Positions 13,405 through 24,474 of a stretch of DNA of 64,000 nucleotides are shown here, piece by piece (position 1 is the stretch's first letter; every line of letters begins with the position of its first letter). A program made the translations under genes and the position numbers. The stretch is from NCBI GenBank assembly GCA_021186555.1, contig JAJKFL010000008.1, forward strand, positions 16,423,936 through 16,487,935, given 5' to 3'. This stretch comes from Reticulitermes speratus (taxonomy: Eukaryota; Arthropoda; Insecta; Blattodea; Rhinotermitidae). Below the pieces are notes generated by a model. That model did not search any database. It was not told the origin of the DNA and saw only the letters and a list, made by a program, of their open reading frames with translations.

Positions 13405-13800
13405 ATTTCGTTGTTATCGATAACAACCTATTGGTATCAGTTATTATAGATTACTGTCGATAGTGGATTAGTATGCACCAGAAATGATTACTGTCGATTA
13501 CTATCCACGACAGGCCGTCATATCATTCACGCGATACTCTACTGAAACACACTACCCATCGATAATGATCGATAATACTCGGTACTGATTACAATTGATG
13601 GTTTCAGTGTTTCGGTATAGTAGCGCGTGATCCACTCTCCGGTTCGTATGTTGCCGTTTATAATAGCTCGGTATAGATTATTATCGATTACTATACATTC
13701 CTACAGTTGGTTGCAGTGTTTTGGTACAGTAGCGCGTGAGCATTGTGGCAGTCAAGTCGTGTAAGAAGCACGTGGCTAGTAATCGATAGCATTCCTAGCA
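13405..13800. repeat. ATCGAT-rich palindromic island
   Basis: Seven ATCGA/TCGAT sites fall within about 370 bp, including a perfect 18-bp palindrome, gttgttatcgataacaac (13410-13427). The block cagtgtttcggtatagtagc+gcgtga occurs at 13607-13632 and again, changed in two or three places, at 13710-13735. An inverted version (ttcacgcgatactctactga) lies near 13530. It may be an old tandem/inverted repeat or a cluster of TATCGATA-type (DREF-like) sites. Confidence 0.5.
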
Positions 13801-14227
13801 CAAGCAGATGACAGTACTCTGATAAATACAAGTAACGGTTGGTTTGTGTGAGTGAGTGAGTCACGCCCCGTTTGCCGTGGTTGGCCGAAGAAGAGCAATC
13901 AGCTATTCTCTTTCGGTTACGAGCAAGGGCTGAAGAAATGGTTGATCATCAAGCATATAACAAGCACAACCACTTTTCATTACTACGATGACGAAGTTAA
14001 TTCCTAGTTTGCTACACGAATAGAGATGTGATCACAAAGGGGCTGTGGAATAGCGCGTGACATTCCGCCATGTGAGGCACAAGTGCTATAAATAGGTACA
14101 TTGAGCCTGAAGGTAAATCTGCACAAGATGGAGAGGAGCAGGCAGCGTCACTATCCACGATCGTGTTGTTTCCCACACAGTGCAGCTGCAAAGATACAAG
14201 GAATGCACAATGAAGAAGCGTTTCTTT

Positions 14228-14300
14228 GAGAATGCTGTTCTTCTAAGATGTGACGCCGTGTCTCCGGTAAATTGACAAGGCGTCACTTCTAAGAGGGCTT
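14228..14300. mobile_element. family D end, short inverted form
   Basis: ttcttctaagatgtgacgcc and, about 20 bases on, ggcgtcacttctaagaggg are inverted arms around gtgtctccggtaaattgaca, a miniature version of the family D end. Confidence 0.45.
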
Positions 14301-14314
14301 CAGCCTTTGTCATC

Positions 14315-14528
14315 ATCTCCCGAACTATCACTACGAGGGCTTGCTTCGATTCCAGGCCAGTTATTGACATTTGTCGTGGACAGGTTGACACTGAGACATG
14401 ATTTTCTTGCAGTACTTCGGCTTTGCCTGTCAGTTTCATTCCAGCAGGGCGCCATACATTACCATCGACGCTGTGTAATCGTAGTGAGAGCGTCGTTAAA
14501 TAAATCACATTTCCCCCCCCCCCCCCCG
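14315..14528 (+). mobile_element. SINE A-related, old copy
   Basis: gcttcgattccaggccag (B-box), gtcgtggacaggttgacact, gcagtacttcggctttgcct and gtcagtttcattccagcagg match SINE A in order with many changes. The end, agcgtcgttaaataaatcac followed by a C run of about 14, differs from SINE A, so this may be a related subfamily. Confidence 0.6.
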
Positions 14529-14529
14529 C

Positions 14530-16310
14530 CATCAACAGTGCTGTGAGAACACCAGAGACTGCAGAAATTCCAACATATATAATTGTGACATGCTTGTAGG
14601 GACTTACTTACAAAAGGCTTTATCATTGTTATTATATGCTGCTTACACTCGGTTTCTATGAAATTGAATATTATTTTGTCCATCAAAGAGGTTAAAACGT
14701 AAATAAATTACAATACTGGCAGATATCGTAAGCAAATATATTGGGCATAATGTGCCATACACTTTTTTCGAAAATTACCTCACTTTAATAAATGTTACTC
14801 TCAAACCGCAGTATTGAAGTTATGATTTTGTTCTACCTAAGTGTAGGTAAATGTTACTTACATGCGTCAAAATAGTAGTTACATTTTACCTATTATATCC
14901 GATATGAATGTACCCTATATAACACTTTTGCACATGAAGTGACGCTTCTCGCTCTACGTGCGAGAAATGTTGAAACAGAAGAAGATCCAGCTCGTCAGTA
15001 CGCTTGCGAGGGTCCTGACAATGCGAGAGAAATTGTGTTTTAAATATCCTTCCGTGCAGTAGCTTCTGTTCTTCAAAATATCCCTCTCCACATGCTGAGC
15101 TTCTTTCTTGTTCCAAGACTCGGTCGGTAAACACTGATTAAATGAAATCTTCTTGCATACCCGCAACTGTTTGTTCAAAGACAAAGGAGAGAGATTTGTT
15201 TTGGTCTCACAAAATCAAATTCTTATTATCGTGTGTGTATTCAATCCTTTATACAATATAAACATATATTTTACTTACATACATGCACACAGTCACAGAC
15301 ACAAGGGACGTAAATGGTGCTAGGAGACCTCGACCACATCTATCTACTTTCTCACATCCAAAAAATAACTTTAAATATTAATTTCGCTGTTTGTTTTGTT
15401 TGTATTCCACATGTGTTCATTTATACTACAAGCGTCCATGCGTGTGTGTCATCTGTTGTTGCAATTAAGTAATGTATTAGTATACTATAAAATATTAATT
15501 TAAACACCTGTACATAGGCTACTAGTTGTGACTGTTGTACAATAAATAAGTGAAGAGGGATTTTTCATTTGCATTTCTGATAACAGAAATGTGGTCACTC
15601 CTGGTGTGTCTACGGCTGGTATTGTGTGGTGTGAATAACTGAGTGCTTTCGAGAGGCTTTGCGCCTCAAACTGCCCTCAGGCCACTAGTGCACAGAGAGA
15701 TGTAAGCTCTAATGTAATCACGTACATAAGCCATGTATAGGCCCATATAACGAGCACATACAAAGGCTCGGGGCACATCGCGATGCAACCCCTGTTTTGG
15801 GCCGATCTGAATTTTGTTGACTTAAGAGACACATTACGATCTTTTGCCTGAGCAAATCACAGTTCGCCAGAATTGTCATGGGTAGATAACATCATCACTG
15901 TCGAGTGTGTCGGAGTCAACAAATCTCAGCCAATATACCGGCTCACTCCAGTGACTTTCTTTCAGTCCACCCCAGACAAATGCTTGGATAGTGCCTCAAA
16001 TAACTCCGTGACGGTGTCTCCCCTCCACACGGTCTTGGCACACACTACAGTTTTGACAAACTGCACAAACCACGTTACCTGTTGACGCTCCTGCATCATG
16101 TGTGGGAAGTTCTGGGTTCATGCATCGTCCATCCCGACTATCCTGCCACATTTTATGTCCTTTCTCGGACCGTCTCCGTCACTCTGATTTTGATGCAAAC
16201 ATTTGGCTACATCGCAAGTTGCTCGAACATATCGCTATTTGACAGATTTGGGATTTGCCCGTATTGTACACTTACGCACAAATAGAACTGTACATATATG
16301 GATAAATGCA
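14530..16310. other. no recognised feature
   Basis: AT-rich DNA with short frames only. 15840-16250 is less AT-rich but matches no family that I know. Confidence 0.4.
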
Positions 16311-16317
16311 TACGATA

Positions 16318-16547
16318 ATACATAAAATCATACATATATACATACGTACGTGCGTACATACAACATACATACATACGTGCGTATGTACATACATACATAT
16401 ACATACATGCAAACATCCATATATAGGTTTGTACATACATACATATATGCATACGTACATGCATTCATACATACATACATACATTCGTGCGTACATAATA
16501 CATACATAGTGCATACATGCATACATACCTGCCCACATAAATAACTC
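16318..16547. repeat. ACAT-type microsatellite, about 230 bp
   Basis: Mostly catacata with interspersed cgtacgtg and tatatg variants. Simple repeats keep several frames open here on both strands; none is a gene. Confidence 0.95.
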
Positions 16548-16549
16548 CA

Positions 16550-18945
16550 CAGACGACCGCTCGTCTTAAGAAGATGATCGTTACTCAACTGGTCAAGAAT
16601 TCCCCTTTCCCGCCTTATGGAAACAGGAAGTTCAATGTCATGTTCAGTTCATAAAATTCCGCCACTGGCCATCATTATGATCCAACTTAGTCCAGTAATA
16701 ACCTCCTCATCCTTCCCTTCAGGACGGAATTTAATTTGATCAAACGCCTACATATCCAAAATACCCACTTATCGTCTGGTTGTTCTACTCAAATTTTGCA
16801 TAAATTTATCGTCTTTCTCGTGCGTGCTGCATGTACTGCTCATCTCATCCTCATTTATTTGATCACGCTAACGATATGCGATGAAGAGTATAAGTTTTGA
16901 GGCTTTCCGTTATGCAATATTCTCCATCATTATGCCACATACCTTTCTTCATTTTAGTCTTCTCAGTACCCCAATCTCGAACACCCGCGATCTGATACAA
17001 ATTACTGGTACAATTGAGATTCTGTTTGTTTCAACCTTAAAGCTTTATGTAGGAGATGAAACGATAAAAGGCACGTCGCTGTGACTGGTAAACCAAATTT
17101 AAAATACATTGCAGTTCATAATAACGCATGTGACTGGTCATTAAATCGTATCTTTTTATTATTATTACAGATTTATTTCATGGTATTTCGGCGTTTGGAC
17201 ACATGTATGGAAATATTCACTGTTCTAAATGCCTACACATTTACAGTCATCTAACAAGGTATAGTTGCATATCCTGTCGCCATAGAGACAGATCTACGTG
17301 CTGCAAGTTACCAATTAATTGTGTGTGGAATATACAGGTTTTTCTGATTCTCACATGCGGCCACGCTTACATTACGAAGGTGCAGTGTGCTCTATTGGTT
17401 TACAGGGCTTAAGTAGGTTCGTAGTTCTTCCAGGGATGGTAGCTTCAGGGGTTGTAGTTGAGTGCAGATTACATTTCCCTACGTAGGGGTGAGAAGGTGG
17501 ATTTCTGTAGTGACAGAGATTGGGGGATGTTACAGGTAATCCTATTGCTACTGCACTTGTTGGCGTAGAGAAATTTCAAACTTACCCTAATCTCCACTCA
17601 ATTAGTTTTATGTTCTCTGCTGCTCCAGTGTTCCCCCTGGCAGCCCACAAGTCAAATTTGAGACTTGGAATGAATATGTTTTAAGCAGCCAGATCACATT
17701 GAAACTGAAGTAACGTAACGCAATGTGACATAACCGACAGACTCTGATATGGAGACTTAGTACTTCTGTGAAAAAGTTAATGATTTTTGTTGCTTAAATT
17801 TGTAGCCGGAATGCCAGTCTATCATTTAATTAATTCTGTGGTGCACGCAAATCACATGTCTCCATCTATCGTGTCTAGAATAGGTCTGTATCCAGTGCTG
17901 CATAAAATTCATACACATTGGAACATTTTCTTTCTTTTCCTCCATTTCCTTTACTCTTCTTTTCTTTCTTCCAAGTCGTTAAAGCTGTTCTCTCTTCCTT
18001 TGGTTTATTTCATTTATGTCTTATTTTACTGCCTCTTCTTCATTTCTTTATTCTTTATCTCCTCCTTCACTTAATTTTTCTTGATACGTTTTCTTTCTAT
18101 TACTTGAGGCGCCTTCTTGTAGTCACGAAAAGCGCCTATAACCTTCGTCCCTTCCGTCCGTTCTTCTGTCCGCATGTATGAGCGCAACTCCCACTGCACG
18201 GCTTTGCATGAAATTTTATATTGGGACCGTTATAAAGATCTGTCAAGAAAATCCAAATTTTTAAAAATCGGGGAAAAATTTCAGGCACTTTACATGATGA
18301 CCTAATTACGTTTTATTGTTGCCGATATTAAATCGCCATGAACGCTTTCTATTCTAGTGAAATGTTGTCAGTCTCTTAGGAAAGGAGACAAACATTACGC
18401 GATCTAACCACAGTGTTACGTTTTTTTAAGTGTATTGCCTCTCTTGTTCTTTATTTTGTTCACTCATTCTTGTTTCTAATTCTTTATTTCTTTATAGTTC
18501 TTTAATTTATGTGTCGTTATTTTATTCTTCCTTTCTTTTTCATCTTCATTTTACTGATGGTTCTTGTACTGTTTATTTCACTCTTTCTCCCACTATTTCC
18601 GCCTCACTCTCTCCCGCTCTGTACAGCGAAATATATTGGCCTAAATAATTATGATGTTTGGAATATGAACCACTGGCATGATTATTTGAGGAGTATAATC
18701 AAAACCGTCACATTGCCTGTGAATGCATTGCTTAACAAAGGCACTGTAGACATTATACATTGCCCCAAGAAAATGTTTTCTTACTCGGAAACTTGCCTAA
18801 GTCTGTCATAATCTGTTAAAATGAAGGGTAAGTCACCATATAATGCCGCGAGTCAAAAGTATCGTCCTTATCATCTGCATCCTTGAAAGTGAAGAGTGGC
18901 AGAACACAAATTACGTCGATTTGAGGTTCTCAAGTGTTTTACTAT
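16550..18945. other. no recognised feature
   Basis: Includes pyrimidine-rich T/C stretches (17925-18075, 18430-18620) that keep short frames open by composition. Confidence 0.45.
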
Positions 18946-18949
18946 GTGA

Positions 18950-19335
18950 AGACTTGTCTTTCGGGATGTGACGCCGTGTATACCGATAGATATGTACCAC
19001 ATTTCGAGAGGAAATGCTGCTTTATGCTAATTTGTAAACTGGGACATCAGGTTTCTGTAAAACTTTGGGGTTTATTTAAAAGTCTGCACGACCTCAAACC
19101 CCAAAAGCAGTAATTTTCGAACATGAAGTAAATTACAGATCATAATTTTGTGAATGTTCCTGCAACGTCGTTTCTTCGAAAAAGAGAAGGGAAGTGAAAT
19201 CCTTTTAATCTGTGTATTTGATCTACGTGACTCAAGTTTTTGTGAACTGAATAAAGAAGAGCCTGAAGCCGAAGGTGTCATGATCCTTCGAAATTATTTA
19301 CCAGTCGACACGGCGTAATATTCCAGAAGACTTCA
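18950..19335. mobile_element. family D foldback element
   Basis: Left arm cgggatgtgacgccgtgtat (18962-18981) and right arm, reversed, tggaatattacgccgtgtcg (19305-19324) are inverted versions of the common family D end, each preceded by a gtcttct-like block. The inside is unrecognised AT-rich DNA with ACCAC/GGTAAAT pieces. It carries no duplication that I could see. Confidence 0.6.
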
Positions 19336-19572
19336 AGACCGCTGTGACAACTTCAGGTCTCCAGGTCACAGTGTGATTGTCGCACGAGGAGAATAAAAAT
19401 GAGGGACTTGTTGACTTCAGCTGCGACAACATGCCGCGTTTCTCGTCTGTGGCTGAGAACCGCAGCAGATTTAAATAATTACAAATTGATACGACCTCAC
19501 ATCAAAAATAACACCTCTCTTTTGGTTCATGTGTCGCGATAAGCATTTTCGAAGTCAGATTTAACTTCTATA

Positions 19573-19640
19573 TATGATCAAGTAAAGGTAGTATTGTCCC
19601 TTTGCACGCCATGAAGGTGTATGTCGCAGTGGGGGTACAG
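19573..19640 (-). mobile_element. SINE B 3' end fragment
   Basis: gcacgccatgaaggtgtatg and gtgggggtacagctcctcac are the reverse of the SINE B end (gagctatacctctactcc..ccttcatggcctg), followed on the left by gtaaaggtagta, a reversed TTTACC tail. The zinc-finger remnant next to it runs in the same orientation and reads into it. Confidence 0.6.
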
Positions 19641-19841
19641 CTCCTCACTATTTAACCTAGGTACTATATGCAGCCACTTTTCACAGACTGAGCATTTTAT
19701 CCAGTCGCATTCCTCTTTTGTTACACAGTAGTATTCCTTACATTCTTTACAGCAGTCACTGTCATCGTTTTTATCAGAATTACTCGATTTCGGATTGTGA
19801 ACCATTTTCTTCAATGTATTCGTCATAAGTTTTTCTTTCAT
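19641..19841 (-). pseudogene. C-terminal zinc-finger remnant, probably of a pogo-type transposase
   Basis: A minus-strand open frame (19841 to 19578 including SINE sequence) contains CCKECKEYY, then EECDWIKCSVCEKWLH. This cysteine pattern (C-x2-C ... DWIxCxxCxxWxH) is common at the C-terminus of insect pogo/Jerky-like DDE transposases and is a half-PHD finger. No DDE catalytic core is seen upstream on the minus strand (to the right). After WLH the frame runs into SINE B sequence and stops, so the last 25 or so residues are SINE-encoded. A host PHD protein fragment is possible but less likely. Confidence 0.5.
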
Positions 19842-19844
19842 TCC

Positions 19845-22541
19845 TTCTTCTGGATGATTGGCGAACTAGTGAGAACGTCTCCATGGAGACTTCTCATTAC
19901 CCTTGATGGCCCTGAGTTTGATAATTTTGGTGGAGGGGAAATTCCATGGAAGTTTTGGTTGGCGTTTCTTCCTGAGAAACCTGGATGTGTGTTGATGGAT
20001 GGACAGATGCAGGAGTGAAGGCGTGCCATTTTAATACGTTCTTTAACACGTAACAGGGGTAAATAAAATATATTATAATATGTAGGCGACAATTTTTTAG
20101 TCTTTCATTAACGTATCAATGAAAATGCATATACAATTTGATGTATAAATATAGGTCAACCAAGCGAGTTAGAATATCACTGGGGCATCTTTAACCATCT
20201 TCCAGTGGGGCGACTGTAAACAAATGTGGAGCAAAATACGCCGGCTGATCACGTGACTATGACATCCCTTGCGAAAGTTTGTAACGGTATAAAACGGTAC
20301 AGAAAAGTCCACTCTTCTTTCACGCAAACTGTTGGTAAAATTAATGTAGGCATAAACAAACAGAAAATTATCAAAGAATAGCTCCCTGAAATATATAGCG
20401 TTACAAATCACGCTACTCACTTTACAAAACAATGTCAGGGCGTTGAGACAAACACAGCAGCTGTGACTTGCACAGTCCCAGACTCACCACTGGAAGACCT
20501 TCTAGCTGCTTAGTATGTGCAGCTTCCTAGAGCTAAGGTTTCGAGGTAACTGATGGTGGGGCATCATTGGCCAGTGGGACAACTTTGCCCATTTTCCTCT
20601 AGTTACTGTCATAGAAAACACAATGGGATGCCAAACATCAAATTAATGAAGTTTTTTATTCCACAAAAAGTAAGGATTTCTCGACAGACTGTCAGTTCCT
20701 TGAGAAAGATTGTGTTGATGGAGTCAATTATTACACTAATGGGAAGTTCTTCGCATTCCCATATATTACATGAAATGTTTGTTGTATAATCAATCCTGTT
20801 CATTCCGTACAAAGAACATTGCTTCCGCAAGAGACTTCGAACTTCAGTCATCGTGGTTGTTACTATGAATATTCTGCCGGCACAAGAGGAAGGACACGGG
20901 TGCTTCCTTCCAGTACTTGATTGCTCATTGTTCGAAAGTGCTGTCCTAGCTGCCACAATTCAGGGGAAATCGTGTCACTGATTCATGGCTCCGTAGTACT
21001 TAATGCTTACTAATCACTCCATAGGATAATTGCTACGTCATACTGTCCAGTGCGAGTTCACGCACTGTTCAGCAAATGTGTTGATTTGTGCTCATCCTTA
21101 GATTTCCGCAGCCGCTGACATTTTATTTCGATTATTTGTTAATCCTGTGGAGAGGAGTTCTTCTCGAGAATTTAATAGTTTCTCAGATGGCCAAGAAAGC
21201 AAGCAACTTACATGCAACCCGAAAGTCCTTTATCTTGTTCGCACACTTTCTGCTGTACTAAAAATATACAAATGGATCTGACCTCCACTTTACTCTCACA
21301 AGGCCGTTTCTAGGCACTTTCTTATCCATGCGGTGCAAGTAATAAAATTGCTTTAGCCTTCCATGTATGCGTAGCAGATCTTCATGTCATTTGATAGCGG
21401 GGCGTATTTTCTACCTTTTCCAATTCCAGTTAAAATAGGCCAATAATAAGAGTTATTTTTACGCGAAGACTTACACGCGTTTCTGCGCGCAACTAGAATA
21501 TGATTCGAGCTTATTTTGTCAAGGATGAATAATTATCATATTAGAGAAAAGTTTTAAAAAAATGTGCACAGAGAAATAGGATACACATATTGAGCCAAAT
21601 GTGTTTTCTAAAATAATCTGCTGTATTCCCAGAAAGAAAAAGTACATCTGTGAAATCACTGTACTCTGCGTGAGTGATTGTGTCTGTGTGTCCTCTATTT
21701 GAAATTTTGAGCTACTTTTAAGAGACTTACATGAAACTTGGTGTGAACACTACGTCACTGCAGAACGTCCAGAAGCTGCATTTTCTATTTTCATACAATC
21801 AGTAATACCTGCACGGAGACGTGCGAACTTTCGGAACGCGACGGAAATAGAGCCATTAACTATAGAATAATGAAATGGCATGCAATAATATATCTTGAAG
21901 AATATTTAGCTTGTGTTAGATTTCTGCCTTTGTGGTGTGTAACTTTCGGTTAGTTGCGAGGAATAAATAGACCGATGGAGCAAGGCATGTGGAAGTTGTT
22001 GGGACTACATATACTCGTAATTAAGATGTCTGCAGAGTATTTATGAAATACTCTTTGTGAGTTAAGAGTTTTAAATATAGTAACGACGTAACTCATTGAG
22101 GTTATGTCTGGCCAGTTGTACTAACACAGAGTCAGTTTATTGTTATGGGACTTTGTGTAGCTGCAACATTTCACAGCATTGTAGCTGGTTCTCAACAGAG
22201 TAGGGGTCCCACTGACCAAGTACTTCTTATTCACTGTTCTGCCAAAAATGTTCTGACTATACGCCATGTATTAAGCATTACGACTTTCTTCATTAGAATG
22301 TATAGAACAGGGCGGAGATTAAGCAGTTTCAAACTGTCATGTAATTTGTTTGGAATAATGCCCGTTGTGTACAGTAGCCTACTAGTGGTATTTTATAGAC
22401 CGTGTTCAGTTGCCATACTCTTATACGTTCTTCTTTCAAGTCTGTGTACTTCTGCAGCTTCTCGGTGCTGGTGATGTGAAGGACGTGACTGTTACCAATT
22501 CCTACATCTATTCAGTTTCTTATTGTTGTTATTATTATTTA

Positions 22542-22576
<35 letters not shown>

Positions 22577-23040
22577 GAATAGAAGAATATAAAATGGGGA
22601 AACAAACCCTTGAATTTATGTTTTGTATACATAAATACATATTAAATACAAGGTGTCACACTTGACTCAGGTCCGTACTTTTAACAGCCCTGGATATTGT
22701 TTACTCGTGTAGACAATAGTATTTCGCCAACAGCTCCCAGAGACAATAATGTTTTGACAGCAAGCCTAAGGAACTGAACTTGATGGCACTTAGGTTTCCC
22801 AGCCTGTTGTTCAAAGGAACACAATACAGAGAGCGGAGGGAGGATGACTTCCCTGTTTTGATGACGAAGACATTACAGGCCAACAACAGCTGTTTGTTGA
22901 TCCTGGGTTCCAAGTGTTTGTGTTGTAGCAAACACTTGTTCGTCCCACCTAAAGACCCAGTAACTGTGTGATAATGCAGATATTCACTGGTCCATAACAC
23001 GTTTACAAACAAGCCAGTGAATTCATGTATCAAACACAAT
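19845..23040. other. no recognised gene
   Basis: Contains the ATT microsatellite. Open frames of 109-115 codons at 22145-22474 (plus) and 20609-20956 (minus) have no motif that I recognise. Confidence 0.4.
22521..22575. repeat. ATT microsatellite
   Basis: Run of TTA/ATT units, interrupted once by tttata. Confidence 0.95.
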
Positions 23041-23045
23041 TCCGG

Positions 23046-23155
23046 AACGTGGGATGTAAATGGTTAGGCAAGAGAGTATGGCTCTTCTGATTCAAGTACT
23101 AACGTGGGATGTAAATGGTTAAGCAAGAGAGTATGGCTCTTCTGATTCAAGTACT
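23046..23155 (+). repeat. 55-bp tandem duplication
   Basis: aacgtgggatgtaaatggtt..gattcaagtact occurs at 23046-23100 and again at 23101-23155 with one difference (aggcaag versus aagcaag). It is recent. No flanking element explains it. Confidence 0.95.
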
Positions 23156-23284
23156 GTAGATTTGAAAGAAAACACGTGCTGAACAACATTTTCGTATTAT
23201 TGCCACAATGTATTTTACGTATATCTCTATTCTTGCAATAAAAAATGGGCAGTCGCAATATTAAATACACAGCTTGAATGAAGA

Positions 23285-23415
23285 TTTTGTCCTCTGAGAT
23301 GTGAAGCAGTGACGTGTGGTAGAGAATTATCAACGTTTCGATAAAACTGCCGCCTTCCTCTTGTGTCGCAAGATAGAGAGAGCATATTCCTCCGAAACAC
23401 TGATAACTCTCTACC
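23285..23415. mobile_element. family D fragment
   Basis: gatgtgaagcagtgacgtgt and ggtagagaattatcaacgtt on the left face ccgaaacactgataactctc and tacc on the right, giving an interrupted inverted repeat with a ctgccgccttcctc block between. Confidence 0.55.
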
Positions 23416-23904
23416 CAGACTTTTTTTTAAGAAGACAGCAATTTTCATTATCCGTGGCGTGGCAACCTCCAGGCCCGCACACTTTATTTGTTTTATTAAA
23501 GTTTTGTCTGTTATACGAGTAGACGATGACTTGTAAAACTGATGATCAGAATTTTACAACTCATTTGTGACAATGGTTGATTTATCGTGAATTACATTCT
23601 TATTTGCCGAAACGAGTGGTTTGCCCGTATTTGATTTCTGTATTGACACTCTTCAACTTGTTGGATGTTGTGTCAGAAAGGATGCAGAAAACAGCGACTG
23701 TGAGCTGACTGCTATTTTAAAATTCTATCCGACATCTTCTAGGAAAACACTGAGGAGCACTGCACTGTTCTCAAAATAGGTTTGTTTTATTTTATTAATT
23801 AGGACGCCGGTGACTAGAGTGAATGCCCAAAAGGTGGTTTATTTTAAATTTGTTTCTGGAAATGGAGACTGGTACAGTGTATTAACCCAATTCTCTTTAC
23901 TATT

Positions 23905-23990
23905 CACGGAAAAGTTGTCTCCTCGCACGCTATGAAGGCATATGTAAAAGTGAGGGCGTAGCTTCACTTCGACACAAGATGCAGTTGATT
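23905..23990 (-). mobile_element. SINE B 3' end fragment
   Basis: cgcacgctatgaaggcatat and gtgagggcgtagcttcac are the reverse complement of the last part of SINE B (agctatacctctact..ccttcatggcctg). Only the tail end is present. Confidence 0.45.
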
Positions 23991-24005
23991 AAGATAGCTG
24001 CAAGG

Positions 24006-24264
24006 TCTGCGCTCTTCTAGGACATTACGCGGCGTCGTGTGGTAATTGTTCAGTAACCTTGTCCCGAAACACGGCTTTTCGGCTGTCTTTTCTTCTTGGA
24101 CTCTTGACCCTTGAAATGGGAACGATATGTTTTCCCGAAACATGGCTTTCCGGCTTTCTTTTCTTTGTGGACTCTTGATCCTTGAAGATGGGACCGATGC
24201 GTTGTCCCGAAACGTCGGTAAACAATTACCACACGACGCCGCGTAATATCTCAGAAGAGCGCAG
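24006..24264. mobile_element. family D foldback element with inner 71-bp repeats
   Basis: Arms 24006-24050 and 24220-24264 are inverted copies (tctgcgctcttctaggacat, then tacgcggcgtcgtgtggtaa; right arm reversed gives the same with few changes). The interior holds a 71-72-bp unit repeated from 24059, 24130 and 24202, each beginning TTGTCCCGAAAC or TTTTCCCGAAAC. No coding capacity is visible. Foldback-type or retro-derived origin is undecided. Confidence 0.75.
24182..24218 (+). other. hammerhead-like motif inside the foldback element
   Basis: CTTGAAGAT, a GGGAC..GTCCC stem (5 bp, perfect), then GAAACGTCGGTAAAC. The first box has one base too many. A second, weaker version lies 71 bp upstream (24112-24143) because the surrounding unit is repeated. 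Confidence 0.3.
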
Positions 24265-24330
24265 ATCTCATCCGCGGCGGAAGCCTGAAATCAAGACAGC
24301 TTCAAGATTCGACCGTGTAATGTACCCATT

Positions 24331-24472
24331 TAATAGAGGCTGGATGGGCCCGGAGTCGGTCTGGACGCTTTGGAAGAGGCAGAATCTTCCGCCTCTACCG
24401 GAAATCGAACTCCAATTCTTGAGTGTTCCAGCCCCTAGCCTAGTCACTCTACCGACTGAGCTATACCCCGTC
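24331..24472 (-). mobile_element. SINE B head fragment, minus strand
   Basis: The reverse complement carries the A-box region (tagctcagtcggtagagtga) and a B-box-like gagttcgatttccgg, then the body down to gtccagaccgactccggg. The 3' part is missing. Confidence 0.75.
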
Positions 24473-24474
24473 TT

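Noticed and set aside
16207-16588. Several open frames on both strands over the ACAT repeat
   Set aside because: They exist only because a 4-bp repeat without stops stays open; the peptides are low-complexity.
22145-22474. 109-codon frame as a host gene
   Set aside because: No motif and no clear splice context; the length is possible by chance in 64 kb.
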